DNA of 64,000 bases, taken from NCBI RefSeq assembly GCF_000373985.1, contig NZ_KB893035.1, positions 146-64,145 of the forward strand, given 5' to 3'. Position 1 is the first letter of the stretch; each line of letters starts with the position of its first letter. Below, piece by piece: positions 55,023-64,000 of the stretch. The DNA is from Desulfobacter curvatus DSM 3379. GTDB lineage: Bacteria; Desulfobacterota; Desulfobacteria; Desulfobacterales; Desulfobacteraceae. The translations under genes and the position numbers were made by a program. Below the pieces are notes generated by a model. That model did no database searches and was not told the DNA's origin. It saw only the letters and a list, made by a program, of their open reading frames with translations.

Positions 55023-55967
55023 ATGCATCCTGTTATCTATGTTAACCATCTTTGCCACCGTTACGGCAGCCATTATATCTATAATGACCTGAACTTTTCC
55101 ATTTCCCCTGGAAAAATATACGGCCTTTTAGGCAAAAACGGTGTAGGCAAAACCACGCTGATCAAAATTCTGATGGGATTTTTGCGGCCTGTGTCCGGTA
55201 CCTGCCAAGTGTTCAACGAACCGTCCCATGCCCTGACACCTGCCGTCCGGGCCAGGATTGGGCTCTTATTTGAAGGCCATGTATCCTATGAATTCATGTC
55301 CATCCGCCAGATCGAAAAATTCTACGCCAGGTTTTATCCTGACTGGGATGCCGGTATCTACTACCGGATGGTCGAAAAATTAAATCTTAGCCCCAATCAC
55401 CTTATCCGGCGAATGTCCAGCGGCCAGCGCTCCCAGGTGGTGCTCGGACTGTTGATGGCCCAGCAACCGGAACTATTGATTTTAGACGACTACTCCATCG
55501 GGCTGGATGCAGGTTTCCGAAGGCTTTTTCTCGATGAGATGCGCAACTATTTAGCCGGCGGCAACCGCACTGTGTTTTTAACTTCCCATGTGATTCAGGA
55601 TATGGAAAAGTTTGTGGATGAAGTTATTTTCCTGGAACATGGGGGGAATGTGATGAACATCCGCCTTGATGCGTTTAAAAGACAATTTTCCTGCTTCCGG
55701 CTACCGGTTAGGACCAACACCAACGTCCCGGATAACGGTTCAAATCAGGGTATCCGTCCGGACATGCCCAAAGAAGAATTGCTTGAAGCCTGTCCCATGC
55801 TCAAAAACATTGAGATTCACCCCACCCACTGGGATCTATTCACATTTGCGCCTAAAGAAGATCTCTTCCCCGGGCTTGATGCGGCCGGTATCTGCGGCAG
55901 CCTGCTTGAACCGGTATCTTTAAGTCTGGAAGATGCATTTATCGGTTACACAGGAAGGTATTCATGA
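55023..55967 (+). CDS. ABC transporter ATP-binding protein
   Basis: A 314-residue ATPase. Walker A is GLLGKNGVGKTTLIK near 38-52, the signature is RRMSSGQRSQVVLGLLM near 135, Walker B is LLILDDYSIGLD near 158, and the H-loop is LTSHVIQDM. In Walker B the residue after LILD is D rather than the usual E (LILDDY), which may slow hydrolysis. A C-terminal extension of about 90 residues follows. It overlaps the permease gene by four bases. The substrate is unknown. Confidence 0.9.
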   Translation: MHPVIYVNHLCHRYGSHYIYNDLNFSISPGKIYGLLGKNGVGKTTLIKILMGFLRPVSGTCQVFNEPSHALTPAVRARIGLLFEGHVSYEFMSIRQIEKFYARFYPDWDAGIYYRMVEKLNLSPNHLIRRMSSGQRSQVVLGLLMAQQPELLILDDYSIGLDAGFRRLFLDEMRNYLAGGNRTVFLTSHVIQDMEKFVDEVIFLEHGGNVMNIRLDAFKRQFSCFRLPVRTNTNVPDNGSNQGIRPDMPKEELLEACPMLKNIEIHPTHWDLFTFAPKEDLFPGLDAAGICGSLLEPVSLSLEDAFIGYTGRYS

Positions 55968-56635
55968 TTCAGGCCATTTTCAGAAAAGAGTTTTTTAAAA
56001 TCCGGGTCATGTGGCTGCTGGTGTTCATTGCCAACCTTGGCCTGTTAATACACATCTGGATCTGCACCCGCCAACTGTTTATTCTGGATCATGCTGAGGT
56101 GGTCTGGTACCGGGTGCTGCAACTGGGACAAATCCATTTTGAACACCTGAAATATGCCCCACTGCTTTCCGGTATCCTGATCGCCTGCTTCCAGTTTCTT
56201 CCCGAAATGTGGGGGGAGCGGTTCCGGCTCTCATTACACCTGCCCGTGTCCGCCGGTTTCGTGGCCATGGGTCATCTGTTGGCAGGGCTCTTTGCCTATG
56301 CACTGGTAGGACTGGCAGACCTTGGCGGCCTCTGGCTGATCACCAGTATCTATCTTCCCTCACAAGGTATCATGGTCAGCCTGCTCACGGCACTGCCCTG
56401 GACCATGGCAGGCATCTGCGCGTATCTTGGTATAGCCCTGACCCTGCTTGAACCTGATTTCCGGCTTAAAGCCCTAAATCTGGCACTGACAGCCGGTATG
56501 GCCGGCTGCTATCTGCTCAATACCCGGCCCGGGGCATTTGGCCCAAGCCTGCCCGTGCTCATTGTGCCCTTGGCGTTGATGGTGCCTGCGGTCATGGTGC
56601 CTGTTTTCAGGTTTCGATACAGGAGAATGGGATAA
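55964..56635 (+). CDS. ABC transporter permease-like membrane protein
   Basis: A 223-residue protein with about six hydrophobic segments. KEFFKIRVMWLLVFIANLGLLIHIW is at the start and PVLIVPLALMVPAVMVPVF at the end. It resembles small ABC-2-type permeases that lack large loops. It sits between the ATPase and the DUF4857-like gene, overlapping both by a few bases, so the three form one unit. Confidence 0.82.
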   Translation: MIQAIFRKEFFKIRVMWLLVFIANLGLLIHIWICTRQLFILDHAEVVWYRVLQLGQIHFEHLKYAPLLSGILIACFQFLPEMWGERFRLSLHLPVSAGFVAMGHLLAGLFAYALVGLADLGGLWLITSIYLPSQGIMVSLLTALPWTMAGICAYLGIALTLLEPDFRLKALNLALTAGMAGCYLLNTRPGAFGPSLPVLIVPLALMVPAVMVPVFRFRYRRMG

Positions 56636-57918
56636 TGAACCGCTTTGCCCTTGCGGTATACGCCTTTTTAATTATCCTGGTTTCTGCGGTTTACCTGCCC
56701 ATGCTCTATGACAAATTGTTTACGAATGAGGTGGAAAAAACCCATCTGTTTTACAGCCCGGTAAGCCATGATTTTATTTTGAAGGAAAAAATTGTGGGAA
56801 AGGTACCCGAAGCGGCCCAAGGCATGGCCGAGGATCATCACAGCAATATTGCCTACCTCAAGGCTGACGGCACCTATGTACCGCGCAAGACCTTTGAACA
56901 GCACCTGCCTTTTATTTTTTATAAAAACATGGAGATCTGGGGGCTTTTGCCCATTACTTTAAACGGACGCACCTTTGATAAGAATGCCATCAAGTCGGAC
57001 CGAAGGGTGATGGAACTCAAGGCCCGGGACCTGGTGGGCAGATCACCTGAAGTCCCTTTTTTTCCGTTGCTTGAATTCAATCCCGGACAGGCCAGGCTGG
57101 TTTTTCCCGAGGACCGGTTCCGTATGACAAATACGGCCATGGAGTTCATCTATGCGAAAACAAACACCCTGGACACCGTTTTAACCAAAATGTACACCAT
57201 CACCCTTAAAAAAAAGGGGTTTAAATTCCCGGCCCGGTCGGTGAACGGTAAGTTTACCGTGCTTAAACCCTTTGACGAAGGAATTTTTATTGTGGACCGT
57301 GATTACCGTATTTTCCACATTAAACGAGTGGATGACAAACCGTTAATCAGGCAGACACCCATTTCACCGGATTTGAAAATCAGAGCCATAAAAATATCTG
57401 AGAACAAACAGAAAAAATACTATGGCCTTGCCCTTGCCGGAGATGGCCGCATCTTTCTTTTAGGGTATGATAACTACCGGCTGACGCCCATCCCTTTAAC
57501 CGGGTATGACCCGGACCGTATGGATTTAAAACTGATATTCAATCCCTTGTATTGCACAGCCGTCTATTCAGATGAGGCAATCATCCGGGCTGTAGCCATG
57601 GATAAAGATTTTGTACCTGTTAAAACCTTTACGCACACCATGTCCAGGGCGGCCGTCACCACTGCGACCCGTATCCGGGATATTCTGTTTCCCTTTATTC
57701 TTAAGATCGGCCCGACACAACAAAGCGGATATGTAACAGCCCGGTTTCTGCCCGGAAGCCTCGGGTCCTTGACCGGTATGGGGCTTTGCACCTTGCTGTT
57801 TGTTGCAGGCACAAAAATGATAACAGGCGCATGGCCCAGGACCTTGCGCATCATCACCGTAGCCTTGACCGGACTTTACGGCCTGGCTGCCATGGTCACA
57901 TCCGCAGTCTGTGAATGA
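56635..57918 (+). CDS. DUF4857-like membrane-anchored protein
   Basis: A 427-residue protein with an N-terminal membrane segment (5-25), a large periplasmic region of about 330 residues, and two C-terminal segments (SLGSLTGMGLCTLLFVAGT and TLRIITVALTGLYGLAAMVTS). It contains LFYSPVSHDFILKEK and repeated beta-strand text, consistent with DUF4857. Such proteins accompany ABC and DUF4198 genes in Bacteroidetes and deltaproteobacteria. It probably supplies the periplasmic part of the transporter. Starts one base into the permease stop. Confidence 0.75.
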   Translation: MNRFALAVYAFLIILVSAVYLPMLYDKLFTNEVEKTHLFYSPVSHDFILKEKIVGKVPEAAQGMAEDHHSNIAYLKADGTYVPRKTFEQHLPFIFYKNMEIWGLLPITLNGRTFDKNAIKSDRRVMELKARDLVGRSPEVPFFPLLEFNPGQARLVFPEDRFRMTNTAMEFIYAKTNTLDTVLTKMYTITLKKKGFKFPARSVNGKFTVLKPFDEGIFIVDRDYRIFHIKRVDDKPLIRQTPISPDLKIRAIKISENKQKKYYGLALAGDGRIFLLGYDNYRLTPIPLTGYDPDRMDLKLIFNPLYCTAVYSDEAIIRAVAMDKDFVPVKTFTHTMSRAAVTTATRIRDILFPFILKIGPTQQSGYVTARFLPGSLGSLTGMGLCTLLFVAGTKMITGAWPRTLRIITVALTGLYGLAAMVTSAVCE

Positions 57919-57967
57919 CAAAATTATTTATAGATTCACTCATATACAACGTAAAAAGGAGGTATAA

Positions 57968-58840
57968 ATGAAATTCCACACCCCGGCTCATTTTAATTTT
58001 TCACTTCGACGTGTATTCTTGCTGGTCCCGGTACTGATCGTCCTGACAACAGCCAGTGCATTCAGCCATACCCTTTATATTCAGTCTTCCCGGTACCTGG
58101 CCAGTGAGGGCAAATCCATTCCACTTTTTTTCTGTTACGGCCACTTCATCCCTGTGGCGGACGGTATCCGGGGCAAAAAACTGAACAAGGTTCAGATCAT
58201 CGCACCTAACGGCCAGGCCCAAACCGTTGAGATCATGGACGGCAAAGGGCTGCACTCACACATGGTGGAATATAATACCCCTGGTATCTGGGGGTTAACC
58301 GCTGAAACGACACCCGGATATTACACCTTTTACAAGGATAAAAACGGCAAAGAACGGCATGCCATCAAATCCATTGCCCAAATCAAAAACCGGCTTGGCC
58401 AAGTGATTAAAAGTTATTATTCCAAGCAATACGCCAAAACCTATGTGAAATGCGATAACCCCACAGGGCCTTTCCCGGCCAACCTGGGCCTGCCTTTGGA
58501 ACTGGTACCGGTGCAGAATCTCTTTGAACTCAAACCAGGGAGCACCCTGAAACTTGATGTCTACCTGGACGGCAAACCCTATACCGGTAAAGGCACATGG
58601 GATGCCACTTACATGGGATTTTCCACCCAGGCAGAGGACAATTTTTACCCGAACACCCAAGTTGAGGGGACAAGGGTTTCCATTCCCCTGCCCAATCCGG
58701 GCAGGTGGTTTATCCGCTATTTCATTAAGAAGGATGCCCCTGAACAGGATAAAGACAAATATCTTCAGATGAAGCTGACCGCTTCGTTGACATTACAAAT
58801 TGATAATGAACGCAAAACGCCAGAGCCCCAATCCCATTAA
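57968..58840 (+). CDS. second DUF4198-type periplasmic protein
   Basis: A 290-residue exported protein. The signal peptide is about 1-33 (LTTASAFS-HTLYIQ), again leaving His first. It has FFCYGHFIPVADGIRGKKL near 58, ETTPGYYTFYKDKNGKERHA, and a CnaB-like part with LKLDVYLDGKPYTGKG. It follows the ABC unit after 49 bases with AAGGAGGTATAA, so it is likely the secreted partner of the transporter. It differs strongly from the DUF4198 protein at 54041. Confidence 0.82.
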   Translation: MKFHTPAHFNFSLRRVFLLVPVLIVLTTASAFSHTLYIQSSRYLASEGKSIPLFFCYGHFIPVADGIRGKKLNKVQIIAPNGQAQTVEIMDGKGLHSHMVEYNTPGIWGLTAETTPGYYTFYKDKNGKERHAIKSIAQIKNRLGQVIKSYYSKQYAKTYVKCDNPTGPFPANLGLPLELVPVQNLFELKPGSTLKLDVYLDGKPYTGKGTWDATYMGFSTQAEDNFYPNTQVEGTRVSIPLPNPGRWFIRYFIKKDAPEQDKDKYLQMKLTASLTLQIDNERKTPEPQSH

Positions 58841-58878
58841 CCAAAAACTTAACCATTCATGCATAACCGCACCAGTAA

Positions 58879-58944
58879 AAGCCTGCCCGGGGTTTCGGGT
58901 TCCTTTTTTTATCCCTTTTGCCGCACCCGGAACCCGGCAGGCTT
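58879..58944 (+). terminator. interrupted hairpin after the second DUF4198 gene
   Basis: AAGCCTGC pairs with GCAGGCTT at the outer ends and CGGGTTCC (58896-58903) pairs with GGAACCCG (58929-58936) inside. It separates the metal region from the efflux operon. No other feature is visible in 58841-59065. Confidence 0.65.
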
Positions 58945-59065
58945 GTTACAATCCTTTGCCAAAACATATTGACGGTATACCCCGGCTACACTATTCTTAA
59001 CACGCTTCAAGCAAAAGCGACCTCTGTCTTTACTTTAAAGCTTTTGATGCCTAAGGATTCGGTTC

Positions 59066-60568
59066 ATGCTAAAACGCTTTTTATTTCTCTCAGACACCCC
59101 CTGGTCCAGGATCTGTCTGATTTTTATTTTTGTAACGCTTTTCACAGGCTGCAAGGCCGTGGGGCCGGACTATAAACAGCCGGACCTTTTCCCTGAAGGG
59201 ACCTGGCATGCCCCCATGCAAAAGGGATTGGCGCAGACGTCGGCAGAGCCTGAGCAGCTGGCGCAATGGTGGACGGTGCTCAATGACCCGGTGCTCACGG
59301 ATCTGATTGCCCGTGCGGTGCAAAACAATCTGGATGTAAAACTGGCCCTGGAACGTATCCGCCAGTACCGGCTGCTCAAGGGGATCGAAGAAGCTGATAG
59401 GCTGCCCACTGTCAACACCTCCGGCGGGGCGTCCTGGACCGGCACCAGAAATGAGGACGGTACCGGCACCGTTTCCAAGGCCTACAGCGCGGGGCTTGAT
59501 GCAAGCTGGGAAATTGACCTGTTCGGCCGGATCCAACGTTCCATTGAGGCTGCGGACGCAACGCTTTCAGCCAAGCAGGAGGCGCTGCGGGACGCCCTGG
59601 TCAGCCTTGTGGCAGACCTTGCCGAAAGTTACATTGACGTTCGCACGGCCCAGATACGCCTGGATGTGGTCCGGCAGAGCATTGACTCCCAGACTGAATC
59701 CTTCCAACTCACCCAGTGGCAAAACCAGGCAGGCCTGACCGATGAACTGGATGTCCACCAGGCCCGGTACAGCCTGGAAAGTGCCAAGGCCCAGATTCCT
59801 GTCCTTGAATCCACCCTGGCCAAAGCCATGAACCGGGTGGCTGTACTCTCAGGTCTTGCCCCCGGTACCTTGAACAAAAAATTGATATCGCCCTCCCCCT
59901 TGCCCACACTGCCGGCAACCATCGCCGTGGGTCTTCCCGCAGATGCCCTGCGAAGACGGCCTGATATCAGAGAGGCTGAATACGAACTCATTGCCCAGAC
60001 CGCCCAAGTGGGCGTGGCCACGGCAGACCTTTATCCCAAACTGACCCTGTCCGGTTCCATTGGTGTGGATGCACTAAGCCCAGCCGAACTTATTGACAAT
60101 GCCTTAGATCCGTCCTACTGGGCCCGGTCCTTGGCAGCAAACCTGTCCCACACCCTGTTTGACGGAGGCAGCATCCGTAAAAACATCAAGGTCCAGAACT
60201 CTTTGCAAGAACAGTCCCTAATCCAATACGAAACAGCGATCCTATCGGCCTTAGAAGAGGTGGAGAATGCCCTGGTGGCCTATGCCAAGGAACAGATCCG
60301 GCTGGAACACCTGACTATTGCCGTCCAACAGGCCATGACTGCCGAAGACCTGGCCCAAAAAAAATACGAATCCGGCCTGATTGATTTTACCACAGTGCTG
60401 ACATCCCAGCAGACCGCATTATCCTACCAAAGTGATCTTGCCACAAGCCAGGGGACCTGTGTCTCCAACTTGATCACCCTTTACAAGGTCCTTGGCGGGG
60501 GCTGGCCCCCGGCCGAATCTGACAACGCCCCAGGCGAAAACAAATCCGAAACACAGCCAACCCCTTAA
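59066..60568 (+). CDS. outer-membrane efflux lipoprotein (TolC/NodT family)
   Basis: A 500-residue outer-membrane channel. The lipoprotein signal ends VTLFTGC with Cys at 29, then KAVGPDYKQPD, the NodT-type start. Two long coiled-coil repeats typical of OEP domains are seen, for example LAQWWTVLNDPVLTDLIARAVQNN and the second-half LRRRPDIREAEYELIAQTAQVGVA. It is the exit channel for the MacA/MacB-type pump encoded next. It ends 17 bases before that gene. Confidence 0.92.
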   Translation: MLKRFLFLSDTPWSRICLIFIFVTLFTGCKAVGPDYKQPDLFPEGTWHAPMQKGLAQTSAEPEQLAQWWTVLNDPVLTDLIARAVQNNLDVKLALERIRQYRLLKGIEEADRLPTVNTSGGASWTGTRNEDGTGTVSKAYSAGLDASWEIDLFGRIQRSIEAADATLSAKQEALRDALVSLVADLAESYIDVRTAQIRLDVVRQSIDSQTESFQLTQWQNQAGLTDELDVHQARYSLESAKAQIPVLESTLAKAMNRVAVLSGLAPGTLNKKLISPSPLPTLPATIAVGLPADALRRRPDIREAEYELIAQTAQVGVATADLYPKLTLSGSIGVDALSPAELIDNALDPSYWARSLAANLSHTLFDGGSIRKNIKVQNSLQEQSLIQYETAILSALEEVENALVAYAKEQIRLEHLTIAVQQAMTAEDLAQKKYESGLIDFTTVLTSQQTALSYQSDLATSQGTCVSNLITLYKVLGGGWPPAESDNAPGENKSETQPTP

Positions 60569-60584
60569 CATCTTTGGAGTTCCC

Positions 60585-61883
60585 ATGGATTTAACCGATG
60601 ATATTAATGCCACATTAAAGAACACAGGCCCCCGAAAAAAAGGCAAAAAGCGTATCTTCATCATTCTTTTAATTCTGATTATAGTCGCAACAGGGGTATA
60701 TTTTTTTCTGCTGCCCAAAGGCCCGTCAGGCGGCGGGCCGGACACTGGAATGTCCTTTAAAACCGCACCAGCCGCCGTCACGGATATTCACGTAACCGTG
60801 TCTGCCACAGGCACCCTGGAACCCACCAACGAGGTGGAGGTGGGCAGTGAATTATCCGGCACCATCCAGGAAGTGTTCGTGGATTACAACGATCAGGTCA
60901 CCGAAGGCCAGATCCTGGCCCGGCTGGATATCACGGATCTGCAGGCCCAGGTGCGCAAAAGCAAGGCCTCTCTGGCATCGGCCCGGGCATCTGTACAGCA
61001 GGCCCAGGCCACGGTGGAGGAGACAAACCAAAAATTAAAAAACCTGAAAAAAGTCCGGGAATTAAGCGGCGGCAAGGTGCCGGCCCAGACCGACATGGAT
61101 GAAGCCCAGGCCAACTATACCCGGGCCTTGGCTGACCGGGCCAGTGCCGAAGCAAGCGTAGCCGAGGTCCAGGCGTCTTTGGACAGCACTTTAACTGAAT
61201 TGTCCAAGGCAGATATTATCTCCCCTGTGAACGGGGTTGTCCTGATCCGGGACATTGAAGAGGGCTCCACCGTGGCTGCCTCATTTGAGACCCCGGTGCT
61301 GTTTACCCTGGCAGAAGACCTAACCAAAATGAAGCTGAACGTGGATGTAGACGAAGCAGACATTGGTGTAGTTAAGGAAGGGCTTGACGCCCACTTCACC
61401 GTAGATGCCTACCCCAATCGCAAATTTGCGGCAAAAATCCAGCAGGTCCGGTTTAATGCCACCACAACGGACGGAGTGGTCACCTATGAAACCATTATGA
61501 CCTGTGACAATAACGATTTAGCGTTGCGCCCCGGCATGACCGCCACGGCAGACATTATTGTTAAGCAGGCGAATCAGGTATTGTCCGTGCCCAGTGCAGC
61601 CCTGAGATTCTCAATACCCAAACCCGAAGAAGACAGCAGCAACCCCTCGCTGTTAAGGATGTTCATTCCCGGCCCCCCCAGACGAGGTAACCGGTCGGCA
61701 AAGCATGTCACCATCACAGGCAGCAAAGACCAGGAGACAATATGGATTCTGGATGAAAACAAGCGCCCAAAACAACTGCCTGTTAAAACGGGCTTAAGTG
61801 ACGGTATTAACACCCAGATTTTGGAAGGGGACATCACCCCGGGCACAAAAGTCATTGTTTCCGCAACCACACAGGGCAAATAA
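60585..61883 (+). CDS. membrane fusion (MacA/HlyD-like) periplasmic adaptor
   Basis: A 432-residue adaptor anchored by one N-terminal membrane segment (about 22-42, IFIILLILIIVATGVYFFLL). It has the split lipoyl domain (VEVGSELSGTIQEVFVDYNDQVTEGQILARLD and SPVNGVVLIRDIEEGSTV) around a coiled-coil hairpin at about 125-200. The ATG at 60585 with TTTGGAG is preferred, since earlier codons overlap the tolC-like gene and push the anchor inward. It bridges the inner-membrane ABC protein and the outer-membrane channel. Confidence 0.93.
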   Translation: MDLTDDINATLKNTGPRKKGKKRIFIILLILIIVATGVYFFLLPKGPSGGGPDTGMSFKTAPAAVTDIHVTVSATGTLEPTNEVEVGSELSGTIQEVFVDYNDQVTEGQILARLDITDLQAQVRKSKASLASARASVQQAQATVEETNQKLKNLKKVRELSGGKVPAQTDMDEAQANYTRALADRASAEASVAEVQASLDSTLTELSKADIISPVNGVVLIRDIEEGSTVAASFETPVLFTLAEDLTKMKLNVDVDEADIGVVKEGLDAHFTVDAYPNRKFAAKIQQVRFNATTTDGVVTYETIMTCDNNDLALRPGMTATADIIVKQANQVLSVPSAALRFSIPKPEEDSSNPSLLRMFIPGPPRRGNRSAKHVTITGSKDQETIWILDENKRPKQLPVKTGLSDGINTQILEGDITPGTKVIVSATTQGK

Positions 61884-61887
61884 CGTA

Positions 61888-62619
61888 ATGGCTGAAGCAA
61901 AACAACCTCTGATCTCCCTGACCCAGGTAACCAAGACTTACGGCAGCAACGAAGCCAGAATTTTTGCCTTACGCGGCATTGATCTGTCCATTGAATCCGG
62001 TGAATTTATTTCGGTGATGGGACCGTCGGGCTCAGGGAAATCCACCTGCATGAACATTTTAGGATGCCTGGACACCCCCACGTCGGGCCAGTATAAATTT
62101 GGCGGGGTGGAAGTGAGCCATATGAGCCGCAAACAGCTGGCCACCCTGCGCCGGTTTTACCTGGGCTTTGTATTCCAGGGATTTAACCTGCTGAACCGGA
62201 CCACGGCCATGGAAAATGTGGAACTGCCCCTGGTGTACAGGGGAATGCCACCCAAGGAACGCAAAACTTTGGCGCGCAAGGCACTTGAACAGGTGGGGCT
62301 TGCAGGGCGCGAAGCCCACACCCCCGGCGAGCTGTCCGGGGGACAGCAGCAGCGGGTGGCCATTGCCCGGGCCATTGCCACCACCCCTTCGGTATTATTT
62401 GCAGACGAGCCTACGGGTAACCTGGACACGGCCAGAAGCCATGAAATCATGGAGCTTTTAAAACAATTGAACCGGGAACAGAAAATCACCGTCGTCATGG
62501 TTACCCATGAATCGGATATGGCTGCTTATTCGGACCGGATCATTCACTTTGTTGACGGCCAGGTGGCTGACGTTGAAAACGGGCATGCTCCGGCAGCAAC
62601 AGGAGGCCAGGACCGATGA
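61888..62619 (+). CDS. MacB/LolD-type ABC ATP-binding protein
   Basis: A 243-residue ATPase. Walker A is GPSGSGKSTCMNILGCLDTPTSG near 45, the signature is ELSGGQQQRVAIARAI near 145, Walker B is VLFADEPTGNLD and the H-loop is VTHESDMAAY. As in other MacB-type systems from Gram-positives and deltaproteobacteria, ATPase and permease are separate chains. ATG at 61888 is four bases after the adaptor stop. It overlaps the permease gene by four bases. Confidence 0.95.
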   Translation: MAEAKQPLISLTQVTKTYGSNEARIFALRGIDLSIESGEFISVMGPSGSGKSTCMNILGCLDTPTSGQYKFGGVEVSHMSRKQLATLRRFYLGFVFQGFNLLNRTTAMENVELPLVYRGMPPKERKTLARKALEQVGLAGREAHTPGELSGGQQQRVAIARAIATTPSVLFADEPTGNLDTARSHEIMELLKQLNREQKITVVMVTHESDMAAYSDRIIHFVDGQVADVENGHAPAATGGQDR

Positions 62620-63821
62620 TCTGGAACACCTTTATCCTGGCGTTGCGGGGCATCCGGCGCAATGTCATGCGTTCGGTGCTCACCATTTTAGGCATCATCA
62701 TCGGCGTGGCCGCCGTAATCACCCTTGTAACCATCGGTAACGGCACCACAGCCCAGGTGACCCAGCAGATTGCCGCCATGGGCACCAATGTACTGCTCAT
62801 TAACCCAGGGCAGCGCCACGGGCCCGGCGCGGCATCAGGCGCCCCGAATTTTTCCATCAAAGATGTCCAGGCCATTGAGCAAAAAATCAATGAGTTGGCA
62901 GGCGTAGCCCCGGCCGTATCTGCATCTGCCGTAGCTGTGGTGGGCAACCAGAACTGGAGTACCAGCATTACCGGCACTACCAACGATTTTTTTACTGTAC
63001 GCAACTGGACTATGAAAGCTGGGCGAACCTTTTCCGAAAATGAAATCAACGCCGGACGAACCGTGTGTGTGGTGGGGGACACTATCCGGGAAAACCTGTT
63101 TGGAGACGGAGACCCTGTGGGGCAGAAACTTCGATTAGGCAAGGTATCCTGTCAGGTCATAGGCCTTTTAGAGGCCAAAGGCAACTCCTCCATGGGCCGG
63201 GACCAGGATGATTGTGTGATCATGCCCATGAAAGCAGTCCAGCGCCGTTTTTCCGGCAATAAGGACATCCCCTTTATCCAGGTGGCGGTAAAAAGCGGCG
63301 CCTCTACCACCACTGCGTCTGCCGCCATCCAGGCGCTTTTAAGAAAACGCAGGCACCTGTCCGACAATGAAGAAGACAATTTCAGGATCATGGACACCAA
63401 GGAACTGGCAACCATGCTCACATCCACCACCAAGACCATGACCGCCCTGCTCGGTGCGGTGGCGGCAGTGAGTCTTCTGGTCGGCGGTATCGGCATCATG
63501 AACATCATGCTGGTGTCCGTAACCGAACGTACCCGGGAAATCGGCATCCGCCTGGCCATCGGCGCCTATGAGCATGAAGTGCTGCTCCAGTTCTTAGTGG
63601 AATCCGTGGTGCTCTCTTCCTTTGGCGGCATTTTCGGCATCATTCTAGCCTTGGCTGCTTCCTTTGGCGCCACAAAAATGCTGGCGATCCCCTTTGCCCC
63701 GGATATCTCCATCATCATTATTGCATTTTTCTTCTCTGCAGCTGTGGGTGTGGTGTTCGGTTATTTCCCAGCCCTGAAGGCCGCTCGTATGGATCCCATT
63801 GACGCTTTGCGCCATGAATGA
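62616..63821 (+). CDS. MacB/FtsX-type ABC permease
   Basis: A 401-residue inner-membrane protein with the type VII fold: one N-terminal helix (ILALRGIRRNVMRSVLTILGIIIGVAAVITLV), a periplasmic domain of about 220 residues, and three C-terminal helices (LLGAVAAVSLLVGGIGIMNIMLVSVTERTREIGIRLAIGA and on to FGYFPALKAARMDPIDALRHE). It works by mechanotransmission with the adaptor and channel. Last gene of the efflux operon. The following 179 bases to the window end hold nothing I can support. Confidence 0.95.
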   Translation: MIWNTFILALRGIRRNVMRSVLTILGIIIGVAAVITLVTIGNGTTAQVTQQIAAMGTNVLLINPGQRHGPGAASGAPNFSIKDVQAIEQKINELAGVAPAVSASAVAVVGNQNWSTSITGTTNDFFTVRNWTMKAGRTFSENEINAGRTVCVVGDTIRENLFGDGDPVGQKLRLGKVSCQVIGLLEAKGNSSMGRDQDDCVIMPMKAVQRRFSGNKDIPFIQVAVKSGASTTTASAAIQALLRKRRHLSDNEEDNFRIMDTKELATMLTSTTKTMTALLGAVAAVSLLVGGIGIMNIMLVSVTERTREIGIRLAIGAYEHEVLLQFLVESVVLSSFGGIFGIILALAASFGATKMLAIPFAPDISIIIIAFFFSAAVGVVFGYFPALKAARMDPIDALRHE

Positions 63822-64000
63822 AACCCCACGAAGTAGAATCCTCATAAACTAATTCTCCAAAAACATCAAAAAATAAGGGTTTCCCTGATAGACATTAATT
63901 ATAATATTAAAACCCGAAAGCCTTTGGCGCCTGTGGGCGATAACGTTGGTCTGTTTATATGAAACACTCCCCTCAAAAAAGGGAATAGCGTTCCATTGGT

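Overview
The window reads as a chromosomal segment of a sulfate-reducing deltaproteobacterium of the Desulfobacteraceae type (inference). The strongest evidence is a complete dsrMKJOP operon (24244-29300). Supporting evidence is a D-lactate uptake and oxidation locus, a methylmalonyl-CoA-type carboxyltransferase locus, a fused 5-oxoprolinase, and an rplU-rpmA-obgE-nadD-rsfS-gpmI housekeeping run. There are no phage genes, integrases, intact insertion sequences or CRISPR arrays.

Layout. 1-1768: accessory DNA with an ADP-ribosylglycohydrolase and a small partner gene on the minus strand. 2244-6649: lactate permease plus a GlcD/GlcF-type D-lactate dehydrogenase. 6759-9627: a lytic transglycosylase, an orphan ORF and a TrmO-like methyltransferase. 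9919-13695: fused hydantoinase/5-oxoprolinase. 13718-17837 (minus): eno-pyrG-hydrolase-Lrp. 18265-22847: adk, rpsU, folC, tRNA-Arg(CCG), a glycosyltransferase and a methyltransferase, the last overlapping a convergent PagL-like lipid A deacylase. 23680-29300: an RsbRD-domain protein and dsrMKJOP, followed by an unassigned radical SAM protein. 31256-36510: a PhnA-type zinc protein, the ribosome/GTPase/NAD/phosphoglycerate mutase run and a degenerate HsdR-N protein. 36717-46457 (minus): zinc-ribbon protein, carboxyltransferase locus, DUF6125-like protein, azlC-azlD-trmB and a Tat-exported phosphoesterase. 47023-49462: a Gly/Arg-rich DUF5320-like protein and an 18-repeat solenoid protein. 49704-58840: a metal-handling region with a NicO/RcnA-type transporter, feoAB, three secreted proteins and an ABC exporter-like unit. 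59066-63821: a TolC/MacA/MacB-type efflux system.

How the genes work together. LctP imports lactate and the GlcD/GlcF pair oxidises it. DsrMKJOP is the membrane complex that links the quinone pool and periplasm to cytoplasmic DsrC trisulfide reduction. The feo region has a DtxR/IdeR-like operator. It is followed by three secreted proteins whose predicted mature N-termini all begin with histidine, and by an ABC unit with a DUF4857-like partner. This is the best candidate for an incompletely described metal system.

The most unusual non-coding feature is a dispersed family of about 90-bp structured repeats. There are three in tandem at 9625-9900, others at 263 and 1769, and minus-strand copies near 6737, 39911 and 46728. 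Their sequences differ but the hairpins are kept by paired changes, and two copies begin exactly on a gene's TAA stop codon.
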